A stretch of 64,000 bases of DNA, from contig NZ_JAOART010000045.1 in the NCBI RefSeq assembly GCF_025210435.1, forward strand, positions 37,870 to 101,869. The letters run 5' to 3'. The notes under the pieces are model-generated. The model made no database searches and had not been told where the DNA came from. It saw nothing but the letters and a program-made list of their open reading frames with translations. The stretch's first letter is position 1. Each line of letters starts with the position of its first letter. This stretch comes from Anaeromicrobium sp. (GTDB lineage: Bacteria; Bacillota; Clostridia; Peptostreptococcales; Thermotaleaceae). Positions 1-9,208 of this stretch are shown one piece after another. The position numbers and the translations under genes are program-made.

Positions 1-3000
1 TATTTTATCTGCTATAAGTTTAGGTTCTTCATCTTCCTTATAATTTAGTCGTCCATCTATTATGACTATATTATCTTCATATATAAGTTCTTCGTACTTG
101 GAATAAACCTTTGGAAAAACTAATACTTCCATACTAGCAGTTAAATCTTCTAATGTTAAAAATGACATTATTTGATTATTTCTTGTTATCTTATTTTGTC
201 TTCCTTGTATTATACCAGCTAATCGGACTTTTTTCCCATCTAATTTTCCATATTCTATAGAATTATTTAGATTTAATATGTTAGAAGAGGTAACTTCCTT
301 TATTTTTTCTTCATAGGTAGACAAGGGATGTCCACTCACATAAAGGCCCACCATTTCCTTTTCCATAGACAACAATACCTTTTGTGGAAATTCAGCCAAG
401 TTAGGATAACTAAAGTTTATACTTTCTTTCATAACATCATCAAAACTTTGAAACATGGAAAACTGCCCTTGTATATTTCTCTTTCTATCCTGTTGGGCAG
501 ATTCTATAGCCTTTTCGTAAACAGCAAGGAGTTGGGCCCTATTAGCATCTAAATTATCAAAGGCACCAGCCCTTATTAAACTCTCAATTGCCCTTTTATT
601 AATTTGGGTTATGTCTATTTTATCACAAAAATCATTAAAGCTAATAAATTTTCCTTTTTCTTTTCTTGCATTTACTATTGCCTCTATTACATTTGATCCC
701 ACATTTTTCACTGCTAGTAATCCAAATCTTATCTTACCATCTTCCACAGTAAACTTTTCATAACTTTCATTTATGTGAGGTGGTAATATTTTTATATTTT
801 TCTTTCTACAATCTTGTATATATTCGCCTACCTTGTCTGAGTTACCCATTACACTAGTTATTAGGGCAGCCATAAATTCTACTGGATAATAGGTCTTTAA
901 ATACGCAGTCTCATAACCTAGTACTGCATAGGCTGCTGCATGGGATTTATTAAAGGCATACTTGGCAAATTCAACCATATCATCAAATATTTTGTTTGCA
1001 GCCACTTCTCCTACTCCATTAGCTACACAACCTGCTATTTCCACGTTTCCATCTTCATCTAATTTCCCATGGATAAAGTGCTTTCTTTCCTGTTCCATTA
1101 CATCCATTTTCTTTTTACCCATGGCACGACGTACTAAATCACTTCGACCATAGGAAAAACCAGCTAAATCCCTTACTACTTGCATAACCTGTTCTTGATA
1201 AACCAAACATCCATAGGTCACATCTAATATGGGTTCTAGTTTTTCATGGACATATTCTATTTTACTAGGATTTTTTTTATATTCTATATACTTTGGAATA
1301 GAATCCATGGGCCCAGGTCTATAAAGGGATATTCCCGCTATAATATCTTCAAAGCAATCGGGTTTTAAATCCTTCATAAATTGTCTCATACCAGAACTTT
1401 CTAGCTGAAATACGCCTAAAGTATCTCCCTTACTAATTAATTCATATACTTTAGAGTCATCATATTCCATACTAGAAAAATCGATTTTAACATTATATTT
1501 TTCTTCTATTAAAGTTTTTGCATCCCTAATTACCGTTAGATTCCTAAGTCCTAAAAAATCCATTTTAAGTAGACCTAATTCTTCTAGGGTAGTCATTGTA
1601 AACTGAGTTGACATGGCATCATTATGCATATAAAGGGGCACATATTCATCTATGGCCTCTTTGGATATAACCACACCCGCTGCATGGGTTGATGCATGAC
1701 GAGGCATTCCTTCTAAAGCCAAGGCCACATCTATTAAATATTTTGCTTCCGAATCAGAATCATATATTTCTTTAAATTTAGGATTTATTTTTATGGCCTT
1801 TTGTATAGTAATTCCCAGTTGCATAGGAATTTCCTTTGCTATGGAGTCCACCTTAGCATAGGGCACGTTAATTGCTCGTCCCACATCACGAAGGGCAGCC
1901 CTTGCTGCCATTGTTCCAAAGGTTATGATTTGAGCAACCTTTTCTTTTCCATATTTTCTTATAACATAATCTATAACTTCTTGCCTTCTCTCATAGCAAA
2001 AGTCAATATCTATATCGGGCATGGTTACCCTCTCTGGATTTAGAAAACGTTCAAATATGAGTCCATATTTTATAGGGTCAATATCTGTAATTCCTAAAGT
2101 ATATGCCACAATACTTCCAGCTGCTGAACCACGTCCTGGTCCTACCATTATATTATTATCCTTAGCATATCTTATAAAGTCCCACACAATGAGGAAATAT
2201 TCCACATATCCCATATTTTCTATTGTACTTACTTCATACTCTAATCTATCCTTTAACTGGTCATTAATATGTTTATACTTTTGTCTTAATCCATCTTCAC
2301 AAAGTTTTCTTAGGTATTCCTTTTTAGAATACTCCTCTGGTACTTCATAATTAGGTAAATGAATAGTATTAAAATCGAATTCCACATTACACATATTAGC
2401 AATTTTCAATGTATTTTCAATGGCCTCAGGATGATTTGGAAACAACCTTCTCATTTCTTCTTCCGATTTAAAATAAAATTCATCACTAGGAAACTTCATT
2501 CTTTCCTCTTCATCTACAGTTTTTCCCGTTTGGATACATATAAGCACATCATGAACATCTGCATCGCTCTTTTTTAAATAGTGCACATCATTAGTTGCTA
2601 CTAATGGAATATTAGTTTCGCCACTTAATTTAAATAAAAACTCATTAATCTTTTTTTGTTCCTCAATACCATGATCTTGAATTTCTAAATAGAAATTTCC
2701 CTTTCCAAATATATTTTCTAATTCTAGTGCTTCTTTCTTTGCACCTTCATAATCATCATTTAATAATTTTGTCTGTACACTTCCTGCAATGCATGCACTT
2801 AAACACACAAGACCTTCACTATGTTTTCTTAATATATCTATATCAATTCTAGGTTTATAATAAAATCCTTTAGTATATCCCCTTGATACTAATTTAATTA
2901 AATTTTTATATCCCTCATTATTTTTAGCCAGTAAAACTAGATGACCCATTTTTTTATCCTTAACCGGGTCCTTGTCATACATGGTTCTCTTTGCCGTATA

Positions 3001-3204
3001 TACTTCACATCCTATTACAGGATTAATTCCATGTTTTTTTGCCTCCTTATAAAAATCAATTACACCAAACATACTTCCATGGTCTGTAATGGCCACAGCC
3101 TTCATTCCCATTTCCTTGGCTTCTTTTATAAGGTCTTTTATTCTAGTTGCTCCATCAAGTAAACTGTACTCTGTATGCAAGTGCAAATGAACAAAATTTG
3201 ACAC
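1..3204 (-). CDS. dnaE: DNA polymerase III subunit alpha, DnaE type 1 (3' end beyond window)
   Basis: Replicative DNA polymerase subunit. 1068 codons are present from a GTG start at 3204; the family is usually about 1150 residues, so roughly the last 90 residues lie beyond position 1. The start is set by the AGGGGGG ribosome site just upstream. The protein opens with a PHP domain (SNFVHLHLHTEYSLLDGAT). The polymerase core carries PDIDIDF near residue 394, with two of the catalytic aspartates, and the GVFQLES and YRPGPMDSIPKY blocks typical of the family. The visible C-terminus is an OB-fold stretch (VRLAGIIQGRQNK). In Firmicutes this form works beside PolC, mainly on primer extension; that role is family knowledge. 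No frameshift was seen. Confidence 0.96.
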   Translation of the reverse strand, partial: MSNFVHLHLHTEYSLLDGATRIKDLIKEAKEMGMKAVAITDHGSMFGVIDFYKEAKKHGINPVIGCEVYTAKRTMYDKDPVKDKKMGHLVLLAKNNEGYKNLIKLVSRGYTKGFYYKPRIDIDILRKHSEGLVCLSACIAGSVQTKLLNDDYEGAKKEALELENIFGKGNFYLEIQDHGIEEQKKINEFLFKLSGETNIPLVATNDVHYLKKSDADVHDVLICIQTGKTVDEEERMKFPSDEFYFKSEEEMRRLFPNHPEAIENTLKIANMCNVEFDFNTIHLPNYEVPEEYSKKEYLRKLCEDGLRQKYKHINDQLKDRLEYEVSTIENMGYVEYFLIVWDFIRYAKDNNIMVGPGRGSAAGSIVAYTLGITDIDPIKYGLIFERFLNPERVTMPDIDIDFCYERRQEVIDYVIRKYGKEKVAQIITFGTMAARAALRDVGRAINVPYAKVDSIAKEIPMQLGITIQKAIKINPKFKEIYDSDSEAKYLIDVALALEGMPRHASTHAAGVVISKEAIDEYVPLYMHNDAMSTQFTMTTLEELGLLKMDFLGLRNLTVIRDAKTLIEEKYNVKIDFSSMEYDDSKVYELISKGDTLGVFQLESSGMRQFMKDLKPDCFEDIIAGISLYRPGPMDSIPKYIEYKKNPSKIEYVHEKLEPILDVTYGCLVYQEQVMQVVRDLAGFSYGRSDLVRRAMGKKKMDVMEQERKHFIHGKLDEDGNVEIAGCVANGVGEVAANKIFDDMVEFAKYAFNKSHAAAYAVLGYETAYLKTYYPVEFMAALITSVMGNSDKVGEYIQDCRKKNIKILPPHINESYEKFTVEDGKIRFGLLAVKNVGSNVIEAIVNARKEKGKFISFNDFCDKIDITQINKRAIESLIRAGAFDNLDANRAQLLAVYEKAIESAQQDRKRNIQGQFSMFQSFDDVMKESINFSYPNLAEFPQKVLLSMEKEMVGLYVSGHPLSTYEEKIKEVTSSNILNLNNSIEYGKLDGKKVRLAGIIQGRQNKITRNNQIMSFLTLEDLTASMEVLVFPKVYSKYEELIYEDNIVIIDGRLNYKEDEEPKLIADKI

Positions 3205-3286
3205 AAAATCCCCCCTTTACTTTTGTGAGCTTGTAAAACCAAAAATAGATATGAATAATTCATATCTATTATTATACCAAAAGATA

Positions 3287-4330
3287 TTACATTTTTTCTA
3301 ATACACCAACTATTTGTATTGAAGGATTATAAATTAGGTTAATTTTGTCCCCATTTGAAATATACTTTACAATAGGTCTATTTGGGTATTCCTTATCAAT
3401 TTCATAAACTACACCCATCTCATTGGTACTTAGCTTTAACAGAGTTCCTATAGGATAACAAGGTATATGGGTAATAAACTCTTTTACTAACTCATAATCA
3501 AATTGATGATATCCCATGGATATTAAATACTCTACTACCACATGGGGAAATTCCTTACTCTTATAGGCCCTATCGGAAGTTAAGGCATCATAAACATCAC
3601 ATATGGCCACTATCCTAGCATATTCCCTTATTTCATCTCCCTTTAGTTTAAAGGGATAACCTTCTCCGTCAAATCTCTCATGATGGGTTAATATTATTTT
3701 GGCGCTTGCTTCACTTATATTCTTATTATTCTTAACTATTTCATAACCAAGTTTACTGTGACTTTTTATGTACTCATACTCATCTTTAGTTAATTTACCT
3801 GGTTTATTCAGTACCTTAGGGTCTATGAGCATTTTTCCTATATCATGTAAGATTGCCCCCACTCCTAAGTCCATCAACTTCTCTTTTTTATATCCTATAC
3901 CTATACCAATTATCAAAGCATATATACATACATTTACCGAATGGGTAAAGGTATAATCATCTATGGACCTTACTAGGGATAAATTCACTATTATACTATC
4001 ACTACTTAAAAGATTTTCAATAATCTTATCCACAATTTTCCATATCTTCTTCATTCTAATATCTTCATTATAAGAAATTCTTTTCATAGTATCTCTTATT
4101 ATATTGTGAGCTTCTTTTCTATTTTCTTCCTTAATGACATCTGGTACTATTATATCTTCCGTACTAGGAATGTTTACATATACTTCACTTATACCTAACT
4201 CCAAAAGTTTATCTATATAAACTTGATTTAGGTGTATACCTTCACCTAGGAGTATTTCATCATTTTCAGTATATATATTATTGGCTAAAATCATATCTTC
4301 TTTTAAAAACCTGGTCTTTAGCTTTATCAT
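3287..4330 (-). CDS. HD-GYP domain protein, probable cyclic-di-GMP phosphodiesterase
   Basis: 347 residues. A longer reading with 14 extra residues is open, but the ATG at 4330 has TTGGAGG about six bases upstream, so that start is preferred. The N-terminal 110 residues resemble the DUF3391-like region often placed before HD-GYP. The catalytic domain has HDIGK near residue 158 and HHERFDGEGYP near residue 214, followed by AICDVYDALTSDRAYK, all hallmarks of HD-GYP hydrolases. The usual GTGYP is GEGYP here. No membrane segment or receiver domain is visible, so it is probably soluble. It stands alone, 82 bp upstream of dnaE on the same strand. Substrate is inferred from family. Confidence 0.9.
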   Translation of the reverse strand: MIKLKTRFLKEDMILANNIYTENDEILLGEGIHLNQVYIDKLLELGISEVYVNIPSTEDIIVPDVIKEENRKEAHNIIRDTMKRISYNEDIRMKKIWKIVDKIIENLLSSDSIIVNLSLVRSIDDYTFTHSVNVCIYALIIGIGIGYKKEKLMDLGVGAILHDIGKMLIDPKVLNKPGKLTKDEYEYIKSHSKLGYEIVKNNKNISEASAKIILTHHERFDGEGYPFKLKGDEIREYARIVAICDVYDALTSDRAYKSKEFPHVVVEYLISMGYHQFDYELVKEFITHIPCYPIGTLLKLSTNEMGVVYEIDKEYPNRPIVKYISNGDKINLIYNPSIQIVGVLEKM

Positions 4331-4374
4331 GTATACCTCCAAAACAAAAGTCTTTCCCTCGCTGCGCATCAACT

Positions 4375-4556
4375 AATAATTTGTCTAATCATAGTATTAA
4401 CTATTCTTCAAAACAGATTAAACTCCTCTATTTAGTGAAAATTTTAGTATATATGGATTATTTTTTTTGAAAAACATCCTATATTCTAAGGATTTATTTA
4501 TACTTGTTATGAGGCATATGAATGAGTCCTAAGTTTTCAAAGTGCTGATTTGCCAA
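4375..4556. other. Intergenic, no gene seen
   Basis: AT-rich stretch upstream of the HD-GYP gene and before the repeat block. It presumably holds that gene's promoter. I see no convincing -35/-10 pair, no open frame with a ribosome site and no strong stem-loop. Confidence 0.5.
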
Positions 4557-4645
4557 TATAGATTTATGAACCTAAATCTTTATTTATGCTGTAACTTTCC
4601 TGAAATAGGCTCATATAAAGCTGGTTTATGAATGGGAAATCTATA
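4557..4645 (-). repeat. Internal-deletion derivative of the 239-bp repeat (copy A')
   Basis: An 89-bp stretch beginning TATAGATTT and ending GAAATCTATA. Its outer parts match the two ends of the 239-bp family (the GCTGTAACTT side and the CCTGAAATAGGC side), but the whole middle is missing. Its right end overlaps the left end of full copy A by the four bases TATA at 4642-4645, so the two are directly joined. Confidence 0.75.
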
Positions 4646-4880
4646 GATTTCGTAACACTAAGCTTTCTCTATACAGTAACTTGCCTATAAGGAAAAATAT
4701 ATTGAAAATCTTTGGAACCCTGAAACGTCACAACATCCTATGCTCCTTGAACATGACACATGAACCTATCTACGAAGATTCTCACTTTCGCTTGTGACAA
4801 GGACTTGGGTAGAAAAGATTTTCAATATATTTTCCTGAAATAGGCCCACATAAAGCAAGTTTATACACCAGAAATCTATA
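4642..4880 (-). repeat. 239-bp dispersed inverted-repeat element, copy A
   Basis: A full-length member with TATAGATTTC at the left end and GAAATCTATA at the right. Relative to copies B, C and E it is inverted. Two long complementary arms around the AATATATTGAAAATC sequence flank a core of about 100 bp that is nearly identical to copy B (CCCAAGTCCTTGTCACAAGC is shared). It lies directly downstream of the DUF624 gene, at the end of the glycan locus, where no ordinary terminator is seen. Confidence 0.9.
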
Positions 4881-4908
4881 TATCTCATGTATGATGTGTA
4901 CAATTGCC

Positions 4909-5502
4909 TTATACATATTTATCTAAAATTCTATTTACAAGTTTCAAACTAACGGTACCATAAATTCCCATCATGAATAAACCACAGGGTGGAAAAAGAA
5001 CCACCATATAAATGATTCCTAAAAAAGTAATTGTACATAATATGGTTGTAGGAAAGTGTCTTATGGATAAAAAATAAGCTGTTTTAAAATACCTCAAGAT
5101 ATCCATCTCAAATCTGGTCATTAAAATAAATATATATAATGAAATCCATAACACCTGAAGATAAATAGCAAGAGAAATGATCTTGTTAATTTCTATTTCT
5201 AAAAAGATTAGATTTGTATTCATCCAGATAGCTGATAATATTAATCCAAATATTAAGAAGGCTTCAATAACTATACTTTGTTTTAGACTTTCTTTAAATG
5301 TCTTTATAAAGATTTTTATATACTCATGGCTTTCTTCATGGTCTATTCTTTTTAAAACCGTATAAACTGCAACACTAGCTGAACCTATTGTAATAATTGG
5401 TAGGCTCAATATAAGCCAAATCAGGTTGATTACAAACATATCTACAATCTTTTTCGAAATTTTTCCTAAGAATCCATTTTGCTTATATATGTCAATCATC
5501 AT
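4909..5502 (-). CDS. DUF624 (YesL-like) membrane protein
   Basis: 197 residues with four to five hydrophobic segments: about 22-45, 73-95, 105-128 and 150-182. The pattern and the N-terminal GKISKKIVDMFVINLIWLIL match the YesL/DUF624 family, whose biochemical role is unknown. Two ATG codons are adjacent; the second (5499) is slightly better spaced from the GAGGTG site. It is the last gene of a run transcribed with the GH127 gene (9-bp gap), two permeases and a sugar-binding lipoprotein. Family members sit in carbohydrate ABC operons in many Firmicutes, so a role in uptake of plant glycans is inferred from context only. Confidence 0.85.
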   Translation of the reverse strand: MMIDIYKQNGFLGKISKKIVDMFVINLIWLILSLPIITIGSASVAVYTVLKRIDHEESHEYIKIFIKTFKESLKQSIVIEAFLIFGLILSAIWMNTNLIFLEIEINKIISLAIYLQVLWISLYIFILMTRFEMDILRYFKTAYFLSIRHFPTTILCTITFLGIIYMVVLFPPCGLFMMGIYGTVSLKLVNRILDKYV

Positions 5503-5511
5503 ACCACCTCT

Positions 5512-7314
5512 TTACTTAGCTTCATCTACCCAAACCTTCATCTTGCCAGCCTTTCGGTTATCCCAAGCATAATATGGAACTGCCATGGCCTTAAATTCAT
5601 CCTTCTCATAAAGAGAAATCTTTACAATGCCTCCAACTAGCTCTTCATCAAATTCCAATTTAAATTCTTCACTACCACTGATAGTTAGCTTATCATAATC
5701 TATCTGATCTACTGATTCAAAACAATAAACTAAGGGTCCCCTCATTAAAGCTACTTTGCCTTTATTGTTTAAAACCCTAGGATGTGGTTTCACTATTTCA
5801 GTTTCCATATCCATGTTAAGAATTATCTGTGTGGACTTTTCCCAAATCCTATAAATTTTAATATATCCTTTTTCAACATAATAATCTTTAAAGGGCCTAC
5901 CATTTATCATGAGTTGAAAATCCTTACACCAACTAGGACATCGTAAATTAATATTAAATTCCTCTTCTATACTTTGTTCAATATTAATAAGAACCCTGCC
6001 ATCCCAAGGATAGTCTGTACTTTGAGTTATTCTTATATTGTCAGAAGCAAAGTTAAATCTACTATCACTTTTTATAAATAGATTTACATATATATTGTCT
6101 TCATCTACCGCATACATATACTGACCAATAGAAGGTACAAATCTTGTAATCTGAGTAGGACAACAGGATACATCAAACCAAGGCTCTCTATGATGGGTTC
6201 CATCCGATTCTAATGGATTTACGTAAAAATACACATCTCCCTGTTCTCCCATTCCAGATAAGGCTCCATTATATATGCTTCTCTCCATTATATCAGCATA
6301 TTTACTCTCACCAAAAATAAGATTCATTCTATGATTCCACATGACCATGCCAACGGATGCACAAGTTTCACAATAGGCTGTATCATTAGGAAGATCATAA
6401 TCTCTAGTGAAGCCTTCATTCTCCTTTGATGATCCTATTCCACCAGTTAAATACATATTTCTAAGTACAGTGCTATCCCATAGTTTTACAAGTGCATGAA
6501 GATAATCATAATTTCCATCAGTAATTAAAAGATCCGCCATTGCACAATACATATACATGGCTCTAACAGCATGACCAGATATATCTGTCATTTCTTTAAT
6601 AGGTTTTTCATCCTGTGCATATACAGCTCCCCATTTTTCTACACCCCAAAGATTTTCTCCAACTCCATGGCCGTGGCCTCTTTGTTCTAGTAGCCATTTT
6701 GAAAATTCTAAGTACTTTCTGTCTTTAGTTTCATCATAAAGCTTAATTAATGCCAGTTCAATTTCTTGGTGTCCTGGAACCCAGTTTCTACCACCTGTTA
6801 TCATCTCTGTGTAAAATTCATCCACTGCCCTTATAACAGCCTTAAGTAATCTATCCTTACCAGTAGCCTTATAGTATGAAATAGCAGCTTCAATTAAGTG
6901 TCCTATACAATAGTCCTCATGACGCTCCATATCTGTCCATTTTTCCTCGTTTTTTACTAGGGTAAAGTAGGTATTTAGATACCCATCCTTCTGCTGGGCA
7001 TCTACAATTGTATGAATTAGATCATCAGTATACTCCTCTAACTCTCTATCTTCTACCTGAGAAAGTACATAACCTACCCCTTCAATAATCTTATAGACAT
7101 CTGAATCATTAAAATATACCCCTTCAAATCCACCCTCTATCTTTTTCGCTGCCTTGTGAAAATTACTAATTCTGCCAGTCTCTTCACATCTCTTAAAGCA
7201 TCCTGGTATTGTTACATCTCTTATAGTCTCTATTCTCTTTTTCCACAATTTATCATTTATCTTAGTACAATTAAAATCAATAGCTTTTAAGTATTTATCT
7301 CCTTTATTATCCAT
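5512..7314 (-). CDS. Glycoside hydrolase family 127, probable beta-L-arabinofuranosidase
   Basis: 600 residues, normal for the family, with no signal peptide, so it acts in the cytoplasm on imported oligosaccharides. An N-terminal alpha/alpha-barrel is followed by beta-sandwich domains. CETC at 315-318 and SCCPTQ at 383-388 provide Glu316, Cys318, Cys384 and Cys385. These correspond to the glutamate and the three cysteines that bind zinc and form the catalytic thiol in the characterised Bifidobacterium enzyme. All are intact. It lies 15 bp downstream of a permease gene. Release of L-arabinose from beta-arabinofuranosyl oligosaccharides is family inference; some GH127 and related members have other activities. 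Confidence 0.92.
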   Translation of the reverse strand: MDNKGDKYLKAIDFNCTKINDKLWKKRIETIRDVTIPGCFKRCEETGRISNFHKAAKKIEGGFEGVYFNDSDVYKIIEGVGYVLSQVEDRELEEYTDDLIHTIVDAQQKDGYLNTYFTLVKNEEKWTDMERHEDYCIGHLIEAAISYYKATGKDRLLKAVIRAVDEFYTEMITGGRNWVPGHQEIELALIKLYDETKDRKYLEFSKWLLEQRGHGHGVGENLWGVEKWGAVYAQDEKPIKEMTDISGHAVRAMYMYCAMADLLITDGNYDYLHALVKLWDSTVLRNMYLTGGIGSSKENEGFTRDYDLPNDTAYCETCASVGMVMWNHRMNLIFGESKYADIMERSIYNGALSGMGEQGDVYFYVNPLESDGTHHREPWFDVSCCPTQITRFVPSIGQYMYAVDEDNIYVNLFIKSDSRFNFASDNIRITQSTDYPWDGRVLINIEQSIEEEFNINLRCPSWCKDFQLMINGRPFKDYYVEKGYIKIYRIWEKSTQIILNMDMETEIVKPHPRVLNNKGKVALMRGPLVYCFESVDQIDYDKLTISGSEEFKLEFDEELVGGIVKISLYEKDEFKAMAVPYYAWDNRKAGKMKVWVDEAK

Positions 7315-7329
7315 ATCTATTTCACCTCA

Positions 7330-8166
7330 TTATCCTTTTAATCCGCTCATTGATATTCCCTCTATAAAATGTTTCTGGGCAAAGAGGAAAATAATTAATG
7401 AAGGTATTACTATTATACTTGTGGCTGCCATCATATAATTCCATTGGGCTGAATAAGAACCAAGGAATAGGTTTAGTCCTAACATTAGGGTGTAATTTTC
7501 CTGTGAAGACAAATAAATCATAGGTGCTAAATAATCGTTCCAGCTCACTAGATAGGTTAACAATCCTACTACAATCAAGGCTTGCTTACTTAAGGGCATA
7601 ATGATTTGCCAGTAAATTCTAAAATAACTTGCACCGTCTACTCTTGCAGCTTCATCTAACTCCTTGGGAACCCCTAAGAAAAATTGTCTTAATAGGAAGA
7701 TATTAAAAACTCCCCCTCCAAACCATGCTGGAGCAATAAGAGGTATAAAGCTATCTATCTGCCCCAAAGCATTCCAACCCATAAATTGAGGAATCATGAC
7801 AACAAAGAATGGTAGCATTAATCCTGATAAGATCAAATAAAAAATTTGATCTCTCCATTTCCATTCTAATCGGGAAAAAGCAAAGGCACACATTGAACTT
7901 GTAATAACTGCTCCTAAAACTGTTAATCCTGTTATGATGCAGCTATTCCAAAAGAACTTGTGAAAAGGGTATTGACTTAAGGCCGTAACATAATTACTCA
8001 AATGAACCTTTGTAGGTAATATTTTAGGCGGCATTTGAAAAATATCTGCAAGTCCAATTAATGATGACTTAATCATCCAATAAAAGGGAAATAAACTGCA
8101 AAATGTGCCAAATATCAATAAAATATACACAAATACTTTTTTTATACTGAATCTACTTTTTATCAT
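7330..8166 (-). CDS. Carbohydrate ABC transporter permease (MalG type)
   Basis: 278 residues with six membrane segments. The transporter contact loop reads EAARVDGASYFRIYWQIIMPLSKQ, the EAA motif of CUT1 family permeases. It begins with an ATG that overlaps the stop of the preceding permease (ATGA), a sign of translational coupling. The C-terminal HFIEGISMSGLKG is the usual MalG-type ending. It should pair with the next permease upstream and the lipoprotein encoded at 9209-10600. No ATPase gene lies in the locus, so a shared MsmX-like ATPase elsewhere is inferred, as is usual for CUT1 systems in Firmicutes. Confidence 0.95.
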   Translation of the reverse strand: MIKSRFSIKKVFVYILLIFGTFCSLFPFYWMIKSSLIGLADIFQMPPKILPTKVHLSNYVTALSQYPFHKFFWNSCIITGLTVLGAVITSSMCAFAFSRLEWKWRDQIFYLILSGLMLPFFVVMIPQFMGWNALGQIDSFIPLIAPAWFGGGVFNIFLLRQFFLGVPKELDEAARVDGASYFRIYWQIIMPLSKQALIVVGLLTYLVSWNDYLAPMIYLSSQENYTLMLGLNLFLGSYSAQWNYMMAATSIIVIPSLIIFLFAQKHFIEGISMSGLKG

Positions 8167-9122
8167 TTACTTGTCTCCCCCTCATAATAAACATATCTTC
8201 TAGAAATTTTAAATAATATGAATGTTATTCCTAAAATTACAATAAATAGAAGTACAGCTTGAGCACTAGCATTACCAAAATTAGAAAACCTAAAAGCTTC
8301 TCTATAAAGATTTAAAACGTATAATAAACTGGCATTGTTGGGGGCTCCCATATTGATGCTTTGCCCCCCACTAGTCATTATATATGGCTGTACAAAGGTC
8401 TGAAATGCATTAATAAATGCCATTACTGTATTAAAAAAAATAATGGGAGAGGTCATTGGAATCGTTATATGAATCAGCTTATGCCAAGCATTTCCTCCAT
8501 CTACTTCAACTGCCTCATATAGCTGAGTTGGTACCTCTTGAAGTCCTGCAAGGAAAATAACAATTGTATTTCCTGATAGCCACAAACTAAATAAAACAAG
8601 AGTTGGAATTACAGTCTGTTCAGATGCTAGCCAGGGTGAAGGTGGTAAATGTAGAGTCTTTAAGAAATAATTAACTATCCCAAAATCTGGCTGCAATATC
8701 CATAACCAAACCATTGATGAAGCCGCCAGTGGAATAACTACGGGCAAATAGAAAACCCCTCTAAAAAAGCTTCTTCCCTTTATCTTTTGATTTAGTAATA
8801 ATGCTACAGCATAAGAAAATATAATTCCCAGTGGGACACTTAAAAATACATAATAAAAGGTCGCTTTTATTGATGGATAAAAAAATGGATCTTTCCCAGA
8901 TAACAAATATTCATAGTTCTTAAATCCAATAAATTCTGGTTTGCTTCCAATAACATATTTACTCATACTCAATAGGACTGTAACTAGAATTGGCCCTAAA
9001 ACAAAGACTAAAAACCCTAATATTACTGGCATAGCAAAAAACCACCCTGCAAATTCTTGATTTGACGATATTTCACTTAATCTTTTCCTGATTTTTTTTA
9101 TATTATCAAATATTCTATTCAT
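8163..9122 (-). CDS. Carbohydrate ABC transporter permease (MalF/UgpA type)
   Basis: 319 residues from the ATG at 9122, which has a GGGG tract nine bases upstream. A TTG five codons earlier is open but lacks a ribosome site. Six membrane segments are visible, with the EAA loop EAVEVDGGNAWHKLIHITIPMTSP near residue 210. The first partner of the two-permease CUT1 importer, it is coupled by a 4-bp overlap to the MalG-type gene. A strong stem-loop at 9149-9191 separates it from the binding-protein gene. Confidence 0.95.
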   Translation of the reverse strand: MNRIFDNIKKIRKRLSEISSNQEFAGWFFAMPVILGFLVFVLGPILVTVLLSMSKYVIGSKPEFIGFKNYEYLLSGKDPFFYPSIKATFYYVFLSVPLGIIFSYAVALLLNQKIKGRSFFRGVFYLPVVIPLAASSMVWLWILQPDFGIVNYFLKTLHLPPSPWLASEQTVIPTLVLFSLWLSGNTIVIFLAGLQEVPTQLYEAVEVDGGNAWHKLIHITIPMTSPIIFFNTVMAFINAFQTFVQPYIMTSGGQSINMGAPNNASLLYVLNLYREAFRFSNFGNASAQAVLLFIVILGITFILFKISRRYVYYEGETSK

Positions 9123-9148
9123 ACTTATTAGCCCCAATCTATTTTTTT

Positions 9149-9191
9149 AAGAAATAACCATGATTTAACTTAAATATCATGGTTATTTCTT
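9149..9191 (-). promoter_or_regulatory. Intercistronic stem-loop between binding protein and permease genes
   Basis: Perfect 16-nt arms (AAGAAATAACCATGAT and its complement) around an 11-nt loop. On the transcribed strand the stem is followed by A residues, not a U tract, so it is not a standard terminator in that direction. In sugar ABC operons such structures commonly protect the binding-protein mRNA and lower permease output; that role is inferred here. Confidence 0.8.
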
Positions 9192-9208
9192 ATTGATTAT
9201 ATTAACTT

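Noticed and set aside
1-3200. Plus-strand open frames across the dnaE region
   Set aside because: All lie opposite the continuous DnaE frame, which has family motifs from end to end.
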